From Sphingomonadales bacterium (GTDB lineage: Bacteria; Pseudomonadota; Alphaproteobacteria; Sphingomonadales; Sphingomonadaceae), in the NCBI GenBank assembly GCA_009995225.1, contig JAACPW010000010.1:1-64000 (forward strand): a stretch of DNA of 64,000 bases, written 5' to 3'. The position numbers and the translations under genes are program-made. Shown here one piece after another: positions 45,399-54,488 of this stretch (its first letter is position 1; each line of letters begins with the position of its first letter). A model generated the notes under the pieces. It did no database searches, was not told the DNA's origin, and saw nothing but the letters and a program-made list of their open reading frames with translations.

Positions 45399-46789
45399 CC
45401 CGCCTTATCATCATTTCGAACCGTGTTGCCGTGCCCAAGGCGCGCGGCGCTGCCGGCGCACAAGGCGGCCTTGCTGGCGCGCTGAACTCGGCGCTCAAGG
45501 ATTTTGGCGGCATCTGGTTCGGGTGGTCAGGGCAGGAAAACAACGATCCGGCCAATTCGATCCATCTGGATCGGCACGAAGGTGTGACCACCGCCACCGT
45601 TGATCTGTCGAGCCGCGATATTGAAGAATATTACAACGGCTATGCCAATTCGACGCTGTGGCCGCTGTTCCACTACCGGCTTGATCTGACCCAATACGAG
45701 CGTGAAACCGCCAAGGGGTACGAACGCGTCAACGAACATTTCGCAGAACGTGTCTCGCCGCTGATCGAGCCTGATGATCTGGTGTGGGTCCATGATTACC
45801 ACCTTTTGCCGCTGGGCGAGCGGCTGCGTGCGCGCGGTGTGACCAATCGTATCGGCTTCTTTCTCCACATCCCCTGGCCGCCCACGCGCCTGTTCGTCTC
45901 GCTGCCGTACCACGAACGCCTGGTGCGCACGATGCTGGACTACGACCTGATCGGCTTCCAGACTGACGAGTGGCGCGAGAGTTTCCTGCATTACTGCCGC
46001 GAGGAATTGGGCGCGCAGGTGGACGCGGCGACGGGCACGATCCGGTTCGAAGGCAAAACCGCGATCGCCCGCGCCTACCCCATCGGGATCGATTGGGAGC
46101 ATTTCCAGGCGCAGGGAGAAACCGAAGAATCGCGGCTTGCCGAGATCCGTTTGCTGTCATCGACCCGTGATCGCACCGCCATGATCGGGGTTGACCGGCT
46201 GGACTATTCCAAGGGCCTGCCCGAACGGATCGACGGTATTTCGCGATTCTTCGATCAGCACCCTGATCGCGTCCGTGACTTGGTGTTCATCCAGATCGCG
46301 CCGCCTAGCCGCGAGGATGTGAAAAGCTATCAGGACATCCGGATGCTGCTTGAACAAAAGACGGGGCAGATCAACGGTGCGCAAAGCGAAGTCGATCTGG
46401 TGCCGATCCGCTACGTCAACCGCGGCTATTCCCATGCCGAACTGTACGGCTTTTTCCGCGCGGCCAAAATCGGGCTGGTGACACCCTTGCGCGACGGGAT
46501 GAATCTGGTCGCCAAGGAATATGTCGCGGCACAAGACCCCGATGATCCCGGTGTGCTGATCCTGTCGCGCTTTGCCGGCGCGGCACAGCAGCTGGGCGTG
46601 GAGGATCGTGGTGCCGTGCTGGTCAATTCCTACAGCCCGGACGATATCTCCCATGCGATCCGTGTGGCGCTGGATATGCCGCTGGCCGAGCGCAAGGCGC
46701 GCTACGAAACGATGATCACAACGATCCGGGACGATAATGTGCAGGCCTGGACCAGCCGCTTTTGCGAAGATCTCGCCGCTACGCGTTAA
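45395..46789 (+). CDS. otsA: trehalose-6-phosphate synthase, apparent AUA start
   Basis: OtsA joins UDP-glucose and glucose 6-phosphate (GT20). The family N-terminus ARLIIISNRVAVPK is encoded from 45398, yet no ATG/GTG/TTG lies upstream in frame before the TGA at 45386. The first usual start, GTG 45431, would remove SNR, whose Arg binds glucose 6-phosphate. The codon ATA at 45395 sits 9 nt after GGAG (45382-45385) and overlaps the GH15 stop as ATAG, so I place the start there (464 aa). Other motifs (VWVHDYHLLPLG, GVDRLDYSKGLPER, PLRDGMNLVAKEY) are intact. A sequencing error remains possible. Confidence 0.85.
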   Translation: MARLIIISNRVAVPKARGAAGAQGGLAGALNSALKDFGGIWFGWSGQENNDPANSIHLDRHEGVTTATVDLSSRDIEEYYNGYANSTLWPLFHYRLDLTQYERETAKGYERVNEHFAERVSPLIEPDDLVWVHDYHLLPLGERLRARGVTNRIGFFLHIPWPPTRLFVSLPYHERLVRTMLDYDLIGFQTDEWRESFLHYCREELGAQVDAATGTIRFEGKTAIARAYPIGIDWEHFQAQGETEESRLAEIRLLSSTRDRTAMIGVDRLDYSKGLPERIDGISRFFDQHPDRVRDLVFIQIAPPSREDVKSYQDIRMLLEQKTGQINGAQSEVDLVPIRYVNRGYSHAELYGFFRAAKIGLVTPLRDGMNLVAKEYVAAQDPDDPGVLILSRFAGAAQQLGVEDRGAVLVNSYSPDDISHAIRVALDMPLAERKARYETMITTIRDDNVQAWTSRFCEDLAATR

Positions 46790-46804
46790 GGCCCGCAAGA
46801 CAGG

Positions 46805-46861
46805 TTGCGCTCGCGGCCCCTTGCGCTCGCCCCCCTTGCGCTCGCCCCCCTTGCGCTTGTC
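46805..46861. repeat. short GC-rich tandem repeat between otsA and mnhG
   Basis: Units starting TTGCGCTCGC are repeated at 46805 (16 bp), 46821 (15 bp), 46836 (15 bp) and partly at 46851. They fill the 71-bp gap between the convergent otsA and mnhG stops. No hairpin terminator is obvious. The repeat could vary in length. Confidence 0.8.
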
Positions 46862-47286
46862 TAGTCTCCGATGAAGTCGCCGGGTGTGCCTTCGTGGGGG
46901 GCTTCGTGGGTGGCCCAATCGGCGCTGCCGGGGGGCGGGCCGGGTGTGCCAGCCGGCCCCTCGCCCGCGCTGGGCTCACCCTGCCGAAGCCGGTGCAGAT
47001 GGACCTTTGCAATCATGTTGGCGCTGATCGGCGCAGTGACGAACAGAAAGACCGAAACCAGCAATTCATGCGTGGTCCAGACGTCCTCGACCAGATGAAA
47101 CCAGGCCACAGACGCGACCAGCATCGCGCCTAGCCCCAAGGTGGTCGCCTTGGTCGGGCCGTGCAGCCGCTCCATCAGCGAGGGCAGGCGCACCAGACCC
47201 CAGCTGCCAATCAGCGCAAAGGCACTGCCGAGCACGATCAACCCGCTGACAACCAGATCGGCTACCGAAAGCGTGCCCGCGCTCAT
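46861..47286 (-). CDS. mnhG: Mrp Na+/H+ antiporter subunit G
   Basis: This 141-aa membrane protein is the last gene of the six-gene Mrp complex that exports Na+ (or K+) in exchange for H+. Three membrane helices are visible, with GSWGLVRLPSLMERLHGPTKATTLG as two short adjacent blocks typical of MrpG. The C-terminal tail is Gly/Pro-rich and hydrophilic, longer than usual. It overlaps mnhF by four bases. Confidence 0.93.
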   Translation of the reverse strand: MSAGTLSVADLVVSGLIVLGSAFALIGSWGLVRLPSLMERLHGPTKATTLGLGAMLVASVAWFHLVEDVWTTHELLVSVFLFVTAPISANMIAKVHLHRLRQGEPSAGEGPAGTPGPPPGSADWATHEAPHEGTPGDFIGD

Positions 47287-47552
47287 TCGATCACATCCCC
47301 GCGCAACAGGAACTTGGCATAGGCCACCGTGCCGACGAAGCCGACCATCGCCAGCAGCAAGGCGGCCTCGAACGACGCGGCGCTTCCTTGCGCAATGCCG
47401 GTGAGCACGATGATCCCGATGACGTTGATGACCATCGTATCAAGCGCCAGAATGCGGTCCGCCACGCCCGGCCCTTTGAACAGGCGCCACAGGTTCAGCA
47501 CCAGCGCGAGGCCGAGCGCGCCAAAACCGAAGGCAAGCGCGTATCCGATCAT
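47283..47552 (-). CDS. mnhF: Mrp Na+/H+ antiporter subunit F
   Basis: The 89-aa protein has three membrane segments. GPGVADRILALDTMVINVIG in the middle is the MrpF hallmark. It overlaps both neighbours by four bases (mnhE upstream, mnhG downstream), consistent with a coupled operon. Confidence 0.93.
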   Translation of the reverse strand: MIGYALAFGFGALGLALVLNLWRLFKGPGVADRILALDTMVINVIGIIVLTGIAQGSAASFEAALLLAMVGFVGTVAYAKFLLRGDVIE

Positions 47553-48037
47553 CGGAAAACCTCCTTCAGCCGCGCCTCATAACGTGTTTTGACCGAAGTA
47601 ACGGCAGCTGCCGGATCAGGCGCATGGAGCGAATGGACGAGCAGATAATTGCCGCACGCCGAAATATCGGACGAAACCGTCCCCGGAGTCAGGCTGATCG
47701 TGCAGGCGAACACGGTAATCGCCTCGGGCGACGTCAGATCGAGCGGGACGATCAGCCATGCGGGACGCAAGGAACGGTTGGACTTGAACAAGATGATCGC
47801 GGCCACTTCGAAATTGGCGATCACGATGTCCCACAAAACGATCGCAAGAAAGGTCATGGCGGGCACGAAGCGAGCGGGCGGCCGATCCGGCCACCATGGC
47901 GCGGTGAAGATGGGAACAAGCACGCCGAACACCAGCCCAAGGAACAGCGTGCCGAAGGTGAAATCGCTCACCATCACCACCCACATCGACACAAGCAGCA
48001 GACTGAGACCGGGATGGGGCAAAAGGCGCTTCATCAT
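47549..48037 (-). CDS. mnhE: Mrp Na+/H+ antiporter subunit E
   Basis: The 162-aa membrane protein has two or three N-terminal hydrophobic segments and the MrpE pattern LTSPEAITVFACTISLTPGT near the middle, with the C-terminal HSLHAPDPAA region. It overlaps mnhD and mnhF by four bases each. Confidence 0.92.
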   Translation of the reverse strand: MMKRLLPHPGLSLLLVSMWVVMVSDFTFGTLFLGLVFGVLVPIFTAPWWPDRPPARFVPAMTFLAIVLWDIVIANFEVAAIILFKSNRSLRPAWLIVPLDLTSPEAITVFACTISLTPGTVSSDISACGNYLLVHSLHAPDPAAAVTSVKTRYEARLKEVFR

Positions 48038-49551
48038 CGCGCGGCCTCCACAAGCACGGCGCGTGCGCTTTGGGCCGGATCAAGGACCTGCGCCGCGGCG
48101 GCATCGGCATAGGCGCTCGCCCAACCTGCCCCGGCCGACAGCGCAACGAGCAGTCCCAGTGCGATGGCAGGCGCGGCGATATCCGCGCGCGTGCCCGGCC
48201 CGGCGGGAATGTCGCAAGCGGCCGATTTCCAGAACACCGCGCTCCCGGTCCGCGCGAATCCGACAACGCCGATAAAAGTGGTCCCAAGAATGACGCCCCA
48301 CGCCCAGCCCCAATTTGGCAGGGCCACGACCGAATTCAGGATCAGCAGCTTGCCAATGAAGCCCGACAATGGCGGCAGGCCGGTGGTCGCAATGGCGGCG
48401 GCCATGAACAGCAAAGCCACCCCGCTACGTCCCGCAAAGGCCGGGCCGGCCACCGCGTTATCGCCGAAGGCACCGCGCCGCCGGGCGGTCACGTCTGCCA
48501 CCATGAACAGCGCCGCCGCCGCCAGGGTTGAATGCACAAGATAATAAAGGCCAGCACCAAGGCTTCCTGCGCTCCATCCTGCAACCGCGATCAGCAAGGT
48601 GCCGGTTGATCCGATAACGGCATAAGCTGCCTGCTCAGACAGGCTTCGGGCGACGAACACGCCGGCGAACCCGATTATCGCACTCACCATCGCAGCAGGA
48701 AGCAGATAGGGCGCAGGCACCCAGGCCGCCGCGCCCGCGTCCTCACCAAACACCTGCGGCACCACCCGGATCAGCGAATAGACGCCCACCTTGGTCATGA
48801 TCGCGAACAGAGCCGCGACCGCCGGGGTCGACACGGCGTAGGTCCGCGCCAACCACAGGTGCAGCGGAGCGACGGCTGCTTTCAACGCAAACACGCTGAC
48901 CAGCAGCAGCGCCGCGATCCGCAGCAGGCCCTGATCCGCAGGCGCGATGGCGGCCACCCGCACGCCCATGTCCGCCATGTTGAGCGTCCCGGTCAGCGAA
49001 TAAAGGATCCCCAGCGCGACCAGGAAAAGCGACGATCCCACCAGGTTGACCACGACATATTGCACCCCGGCCTTGAGCCGCGCAGGGCCCTGGCCGTGCA
49101 GCATCAGGCCATAGGACGCGATCAACAGCACTTCGAAGAACACGAATAGGTTGAACAGATCGCCTGTCAGAAATGCGCCGTTGAGGCCCATCAACTGAAA
49201 CTGGAACAGAGCGTGGAAATGCCACCCCTTGCGGTCTGCGCGCGTGAGCACGGCGTGCAGCAAGGCTATCAGCGCGAGGATCGCGGTCAGAACCAGCATC
49301 ATGGCTGCCAGCCGGTCTGCCACCAGTACGATGCCGAACGGCGCTGGCCAGTCACCAAGGGCATAGGCGATCACCGTGCCATCGCTGACCCATCCCATCA
49401 GCGTCAATGCGCAGCCGAGCAAAGCAAGGCATGATGCAAAGGCAACCGCCACACCCAGCTTTGGCCTTCGCCGCATCACCAGCAGTATGATCGGGGCGGC
49501 AAGCGCAGGAATGACAACCGGCAGGATCGGAAGATGCGTGGCAAGCGTCAC
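48034..49551 (-). CDS. mnhD: Mrp Na+/H+ antiporter subunit D
   Basis: The 505-aa subunit is related to NuoL/M/N-type proton pumps. It has about fourteen membrane segments. NGAFLTGDLFNLFVFFEVLL and KAAVAPLHLWLARTYAVSTP, with the conserved Lys and nearby His, are typical. It overlaps mnhC and mnhE by four bases each. Confidence 0.95.
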   Translation of the reverse strand: MTLATHLPILPVVIPALAAPIILLVMRRRPKLGVAVAFASCLALLGCALTLMGWVSDGTVIAYALGDWPAPFGIVLVADRLAAMMLVLTAILALIALLHAVLTRADRKGWHFHALFQFQLMGLNGAFLTGDLFNLFVFFEVLLIASYGLMLHGQGPARLKAGVQYVVVNLVGSSLFLVALGILYSLTGTLNMADMGVRVAAIAPADQGLLRIAALLLVSVFALKAAVAPLHLWLARTYAVSTPAVAALFAIMTKVGVYSLIRVVPQVFGEDAGAAAWVPAPYLLPAAMVSAIIGFAGVFVARSLSEQAAYAVIGSTGTLLIAVAGWSAGSLGAGLYYLVHSTLAAAALFMVADVTARRRGAFGDNAVAGPAFAGRSGVALLFMAAAIATTGLPPLSGFIGKLLILNSVVALPNWGWAWGVILGTTFIGVVGFARTGSAVFWKSAACDIPAGPGTRADIAAPAIALGLLVALSAGAGWASAYADAAAAQVLDPAQSARAVLVEAAR

Positions 49552-49943
49552 GGGTTTTCCTCCTCCCCGTCATCGTCGCATGTGTTTGCCAGGCCGTCCT
49601 GCGCATCGCACGAAACCGTGTCGCCATCGACATGATCGCTGCCGGTTTCCAGAAAACTGCGCAACGCCAGAATGACCACGAAAGCGGTCATGCCGAATGT
49701 GATGACGATGGCTGTCAACACCAGCGCCTGTGGCAGGGGATCGGCATATTCGCTGACCGCCTTGTCCCAGATCGGTGGGCGACCCATCACCAGCCTGCCG
49801 GAGGCGAACAGGAACAGGTTGACCGCATAGGAAAACAGCGTGAGGCCCAGCACCACCTGGAACGTGCGCGCCCGCAGCGCAAGAAAGATGCCGCCAGCAA
49901 CCAACACGCCGATCGCGCTAGCGAGGAGGAATTCATAACTCAT
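49548..49943 (-). CDS. mnhC: Mrp Na+/H+ antiporter subunit C
   Basis: The 131-aa protein is related to NuoK. Three membrane helices are present, with VVLGLTLFSYAVNLFLFASG and DPLPQALVLTAIVITFGMTA typical of MrpC. An acidic C-terminal tail with several Asp/Glu and two Cys is an addition to the family core. It overlaps the mnhAB stop. Confidence 0.94.
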   Translation of the reverse strand: MSYEFLLASAIGVLVAGGIFLALRARTFQVVLGLTLFSYAVNLFLFASGRLVMGRPPIWDKAVSEYADPLPQALVLTAIVITFGMTAFVVILALRSFLETGSDHVDGDTVSCDAQDGLANTCDDDGEEENP

Positions 49944-52780
49944 GCTTCGCCCTCACCAGCTTGGCGGGCCGCATGGGCACGGGCCGCGCGCTGCGCGATG
50001 TGGCTGAGCTGCGCGAGCGCCAGCATCACCGCGCCGAACACGGTCAGGAAAACGCCAGTGTCGAACAGCATCGCGGTGGCGAGCTCAAACTTGCCAATCA
50101 GCGGCAGATAAAAATAACCGAAGGCCGATGTGAGGAAGTTGGCGCCGAACACCACGGCGCCCAGCCCGGTCGCCATGGCTGTGAGCACGCCCCACGCGAT
50201 CAGTTGATGCTCACCAAAGCGTTTGCGTGCGTTGGACCAGTCGAACCCGGCGGCGAGATATTGGACAAGGAACGCGATGGCCACCACGAGCGCGGAGATG
50301 AACCCGCCACCCGGCTGGTTGTGCCCGCGCAGGAACAGGTAAATGCCCACGGTCAGCGTCAACGGCAGCACAATGCGGCTGGCCACCACGAGCATGATCG
50401 GATGGCGTTCGGGCGAATGTGTCATGTCTTCGCGCCAGGCCCGAAGCCGCGCACCCGCCGCGCCCACCGCCGTGCTGTCCAGCAAAGCAAAGATGCCAAG
50501 GCCGGCGATGCCCAGCACAATGATCTCGCCCAAGGTATCAAAGGCGCGGAAGTCGACGAGGATGACATTGACCACATTGGTTCCGCCCCCGCCCGACTTG
50601 GCATTGGCGAGGTGATAGGCGGCAATGCTGGGCCCCGGATCACGGGTCAGCATTGCCCAGGCGATCCCGCCGATCAGCACGCCGCCGCTGACCGCAAGCG
50701 CGCCGTCACGCCATTTGCGCGGGATACTTGAGAGCAGCGGCGGGCTCTTGGGCAGAAGGTTCAGGGCCAGCAACAAAAGCAGGATCGTCACCACCTCGAC
50801 GGAAATCTGCGTGAGCGCCAGGTCGGGCGCGGAAAATTGCACAAAAGCGAGACTGACGATGAGACCGATGACGCTGATATAGATCAGCACCCGCAAGCGG
50901 TTGCGCGAATCATTCACCACCGCCGCTGTCGCCGCGATCAGCAGCACCCAGGCGACGATTGCGATGGGCTGAGCCGGCAGACGCGTCCTGTCACCGGTCA
51001 GAACACCGCCGGCCTGTGCACCGTCGATGATCAGCAGCACAATTACGGCGAAGCTCATCAGCAGCATCCGCTGCAGCGATGGCGTGTGGGTGGCGACGAT
51101 CGCTTTTCTTACCCAGGTGTCGGCAAAGGTTAAGGTGCGCTCGAACAGGCGCTTGGCATCGGGCAATACGGCGCTCTCCCACACGGCGAGTAGCGGGCGG
51201 TGCTGCCACAACAGCAGGGCCCCGCCCGCCACGGCGAGCAGGCTGAGGATCAAGGCAAGATTGACGCCGTGCCACAGCGCAAGATCGAAGTCCGGCGCAG
51301 GCCCTCCAATCACCGCAGCGGTGACAGCGCCGACCAGTGGCCCCGCCAGCAGCATCGGAATGAGGCCCAACAGCACCGCCAGCAGTGTCAAGAATGCGGG
51401 CGCGGCCCACATGCCGGGGCCAGGATCATGCGCGCGGGCGAAAGGATCTGCCTCACGCGGCTGGCCAAAGAACAAATGCACAGCGAGGCGCAGGGAATAC
51501 CCGACCGAAAAGGTCGCACCCAAGGTTGCCAGCACAGGCAGCAGCCACGGCAAACCATACAGGGCCAGCTTGGGCGTCTCGTAGAGCATAAGCTCCTTGG
51601 AGATGAAGCCGCCCAGTGGCGGAAGCCCCGCCATGGAGGCTGCGGCGAGCGTTGCGACCAACGCCGCGGTCGGCATCGCCTTGGCAAGGCCGCCCAGCCG
51701 CCGGATGTCACGCGTGCCGGTCTCGTGCTCAACGATCCCGGCGCTCATGAACAGCGCGGCCTTGAACGCGGCGTGGTTGAGGATGTGCAAGACTGCGGCC
51801 AACGCGGCAGCCTCAAGCGAAAAGCCCAGCAACATCACCAGCATGCCCAGTTGCGAGATGGTGGAATAGGCCAGGATACTTTTCAGATCATGCCGGAACA
51901 GCGCAACCACGGCGCCGAAAATCATCGTCGTCAGACCCACGGTTGTGACGATCACCGTGTAGAGCTCGGTCCCCGCCAGCACCGGCCACAGCCGGGCCAG
52001 TAGGAAGACGCCAGCTTTCACCATTGTGGCCGAATGCAAATAGGCGCTGACCGGTGTGGGCGCGGCCATCGCATGGGGAAGCCAGAAGTGGAACGGGAAC
52101 TGCGCGGACTTGGTGAAGCAGCCCAGCAGGATCAGCGCCAGTGCCGCCGGATACAGCGGCGATGCGCGAACCAAATCGCCACGCTCCAGAATGGTCGCCA
52201 GATCGAACGAACCAGCCACCGACCCCAGCAACACCATACCCCCGATGAGCGCAAGGCCCCCGCCGCCTGTGACCGCCAGCGCCATCCGCGCACCCTGCCG
52301 GGCTTCGGCCTTGTGCTTCCAGAACCCGATCAAGAGAAACGAAGCGAGGCTTGTCATTTCCCAGAAGACCAGCAGCAACAGCACATTGCCCGCGATCACA
52401 ATGCCCAGCATCGCGCCCTGGAATAGCATCAGGCTGGCAAAGAAGCGTCCGGTAGCCTCGTTTGCGTCCAGATAAAAATGCCCGAAGATCACCACCAGCA
52501 AACCGATGCCCAGGATCAGTCCAGCAAACATAAGCCCCAGTGGATCGACCATCAGCGTCAGATCGAGGCCCAGAGCCGGTACCCAGGCCCAGCTTGCCGA
52601 CGGGACATCGCCGCTGATGACGGGCGCGGCCAGCGTCGCCAGCAGCGCAAGGCCGCCTGTACTCGCCGCGGCCGCAAGCCCCGAATGCACGGCACGGTTC
52701 GCCCCGTGAAGCAGCGCAATTGCAAGCGCGGCGACAAAGGGAAGCGCCACCAGCATCAAAAGCGTCAAGGCGTTAGCCAT
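49940..52780 (-). CDS. mnhA: Mrp Na+/H+ antiporter fused subunits A and B
   Basis: ATG 52780 (MANALTLLMLVALPF) gives about 946 aa; the open frame from 52882 is longer but lacks support. The NuoL-like A part holds KSAQFPFHFWLPHAMAAPTP with the conserved Lys and HxH-type region. The C-terminal end (about residues 800-946) holds the MrpB-like domain with SRIVLPLTLTVGIYLFLRGH and PGGGFISALVVAIAF. A fused A/B subunit marks the six-gene Mrp type found in many alphaproteobacteria. It starts the operon AB-C-D-E-F-G. Confidence 0.95.
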   Translation of the reverse strand: MANALTLLMLVALPFVAALAIALLHGANRAVHSGLAAAASTGGLALLATLAAPVISGDVPSASWAWVPALGLDLTLMVDPLGLMFAGLILGIGLLVVIFGHFYLDANEATGRFFASLMLFQGAMLGIVIAGNVLLLLVFWEMTSLASFLLIGFWKHKAEARQGARMALAVTGGGGLALIGGMVLLGSVAGSFDLATILERGDLVRASPLYPAALALILLGCFTKSAQFPFHFWLPHAMAAPTPVSAYLHSATMVKAGVFLLARLWPVLAGTELYTVIVTTVGLTTMIFGAVVALFRHDLKSILAYSTISQLGMLVMLLGFSLEAAALAAVLHILNHAAFKAALFMSAGIVEHETGTRDIRRLGGLAKAMPTAALVATLAAASMAGLPPLGGFISKELMLYETPKLALYGLPWLLPVLATLGATFSVGYSLRLAVHLFFGQPREADPFARAHDPGPGMWAAPAFLTLLAVLLGLIPMLLAGPLVGAVTAAVIGGPAPDFDLALWHGVNLALILSLLAVAGGALLLWQHRPLLAVWESAVLPDAKRLFERTLTFADTWVRKAIVATHTPSLQRMLLMSFAVIVLLIIDGAQAGGVLTGDRTRLPAQPIAIVAWVLLIAATAAVVNDSRNRLRVLIYISVIGLIVSLAFVQFSAPDLALTQISVEVVTILLLLLALNLLPKSPPLLSSIPRKWRDGALAVSGGVLIGGIAWAMLTRDPGPSIAAYHLANAKSGGGGTNVVNVILVDFRAFDTLGEIIVLGIAGLGIFALLDSTAVGAAGARLRAWREDMTHSPERHPIMLVVASRIVLPLTLTVGIYLFLRGHNQPGGGFISALVVAIAFLVQYLAAGFDWSNARKRFGEHQLIAWGVLTAMATGLGAVVFGANFLTSAFGYFYLPLIGKFELATAMLFDTGVFLTVFGAVMLALAQLSHIAQRAARAHAARQAGEGEA

Positions 52781-52936
52781 TGGCGGCCTCGGTGATCCTT
52801 CTTGAGGTGAATTGATATTACGATAGAGCGATGACCTGCGCCCTGCCCCCGTTTTGCATAGACGGGCGCACCATGGGAACACAACCCAAACTCATCGCCG
52901 CGCGCTTTAACCGGCACCGGCACGCGTTCGAAGGCG

Positions 52937-53488
52937 TCAGTCGCCGTCGAACTGCATGAGCGCATCGACCGTAATCCCGGCGCCGCGCAGCCGCGTCGCA
53001 CCGCCAAGATCGGGCAGATCGATCACGAATATTGCCTGTGTCACCACCGCCCCTGCCATGCGCAGCAACTCGGCCGACGCCAAAGCGGTGCCCCCCGTGG
53101 CGATGAGATCGTCAACCATCACGACATTTTGCCCGGGCTCGATTGCGCCGGGGTCCATTTCGAGCCGGTCAGTCCCGTATTCCAACGCATAATCGATGCC
53201 GATGGTGTTGATCGGGAGCTTGCCGGGCTTGCGAACGGGAACAAAACCAATGCCCAGTTGCACGGCGACGGCTGCGCCGAAAATGAAGCCGCGGGCCTCC
53301 ATACCGGCGATCTTTTTTGCGCCCGCTGCCTTGGCGAGGGTGGCAAGGTGATGCACGCTTGCCGCCATACCCTGATGGTGGCCGATCAGCGTCGTGATAT
53401 CGCGGAACTGGATGCCGGGCTGCGGAAAATCCGGCACGGTCCGCACAAGCGTTTTGAGCTGTTCGCAAGAGAGATGCTGCGCGGTCAT
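52937..53488 (-). CDS. apt: adenine phosphoribosyltransferase
   Basis: Apt salvages adenine to AMP using PRPP. ATG 53488 after AAGGGG gives 183 aa, the usual length; the open frame from 53554 includes the petC terminator and was rejected. The PRPP-binding motif is VVMVDDLIATGGTA (about residues 120-133), and FPQPGIQFRDITTL is at the N-terminus. It lies upstream of the Mrp operon on the same strand with a 156-bp gap. Confidence 0.96.
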   Translation of the reverse strand: MTAQHLSCEQLKTLVRTVPDFPQPGIQFRDITTLIGHHQGMAASVHHLATLAKAAGAKKIAGMEARGFIFGAAVAVQLGIGFVPVRKPGKLPINTIGIDYALEYGTDRLEMDPGAIEPGQNVVMVDDLIATGGTALASAELLRMAGAVVTQAIFVIDLPDLGGATRLRGAGITVDALMQFDGD

Positions 53489-53507
53489 AAGAACCCCTTT
53501 GGCATTT

Positions 53508-53551
53508 CTAAAAGCAGAGCGCCCCGCCATCCGCAAGGGATGACGGGGCGC
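53508..53551 (-). terminator. terminator of the petABC operon
   Basis: On the minus strand a 14-position stem (53519-53532 with 53538-53551, one mismatch) is followed by CTGCTTTT. It lies 26 nt after the petC stop and upstream of apt, so apt needs its own promoter or read-through. Confidence 0.75.
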
Positions 53552-53576
53552 CAATGCCTGTCGGTGGAAGGAAGGC

Positions 53577-54434
53577 TTAGCCCTTCTTCTGCTTCAAACC
53601 TGCCCATATCTGCTTGTAGGACAGGAAGGCCAGTACGGTTGCAAACAGCAGGAACCCGATGACGAACCAGCCGGTCTGCTTGCGCTGAACCAGCGAAGGC
53701 TCGGCAGTCCATGTCAGGAAGGCTGCAACATCCGTAGACATCTGCGGGACCGTGGCGCTTGTGCCGTCGGCATAAGTAACCTGATCGTCCACAACCAAAG
53801 GCGGAGCCATGGCGATGTTCACGTTCGGAAAATGCTTGTTGAAGTAAAGACCGTCCGGCGTTTCGAACCCGACCTTCGCCGCCAATTCCGGATCGGCTTC
53901 ACCGTAGCCGGTCAGCAGCGAATAAACGTAGTTCGATCCGTCATGCCGTGCCTTGGTCATCAACGACAAATCCGGCGGGATCGCGTTGTTGTTGGCCGCC
54001 GCAGCCGCAATCGCATTGGGGAACGGCATCGGGAAATAGTCGGTCGGGCTGCCCGAACGAGTCGTCGTTTCACCCGTCGCAGGATCGATGCCCGGCACTG
54101 TCCAGCTGGCGGCTTCGGCATCGATTTCCGCTTCCGAATAGCCGAGCTCCTGCAAGTTGCGGAAGGCCACAAACTTCAGGCTGTGACATCCGGAGCACAC
54201 TTCCTTGTACACCTGATAGCCGCGCTGAAGCTGGGCATAGTCCCACTTGCCAAAGGCGCCATCGAACGAAAAGCCGTTCGCCGGACCTTCACCGTGTTCG
54301 TAGAACGCGTAGGACGGCTGCTTTTCGGCCGGAGGACCAAAGGCAAAGTTGTAGGCACCAGGTGCAAGCGACCAGAAGACCACCACCAGGGTGATGGCAA
54401 GGCCTGCGATGATGCCGCCGAGACGAATAGACAT
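53577..54434 (-). CDS. petC: cytochrome c1 of the bc1 complex
   Basis: Cytochrome c1 passes electrons from the Rieske centre to cytochrome c. The 285 aa have the haem motif C80-SGC-H84 (in VCSGCHSLKF), an N-terminal membrane or signal segment (about 6-25) and a C-terminal membrane anchor (about 252-272). It is the third gene of petA-petB-petC and is 54 bp after petB. Confidence 0.96.
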   Translation of the reverse strand: MSIRLGGIIAGLAITLVVVFWSLAPGAYNFAFGPPAEKQPSYAFYEHGEGPANGFSFDGAFGKWDYAQLQRGYQVYKEVCSGCHSLKFVAFRNLQELGYSEAEIDAEAASWTVPGIDPATGETTTRSGSPTDYFPMPFPNAIAAAAANNNAIPPDLSLMTKARHDGSNYVYSLLTGYGEADPELAAKVGFETPDGLYFNKHFPNVNIAMAPPLVVDDQVTYADGTSATVPQMSTDVAAFLTWTAEPSLVQRKQTGWFVIGFLLFATVLAFLSYKQIWAGLKQKKG

Positions 54435-54488
54435 GACCGAACTCTTTCTCGTTATCGGTTCAAATTGCGTTGGGGTTGCCCCGGCCGA

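Noticed and set aside
45381..45400. Programmed -1 frameshift fusing the GH15 protein to OtsA
   Set aside because: The window between the OtsA-frame TGA (45386) and the GH15 TAG (45396) holds no slippery heptamer, and a GGAG at proper distance supports separate initiation.
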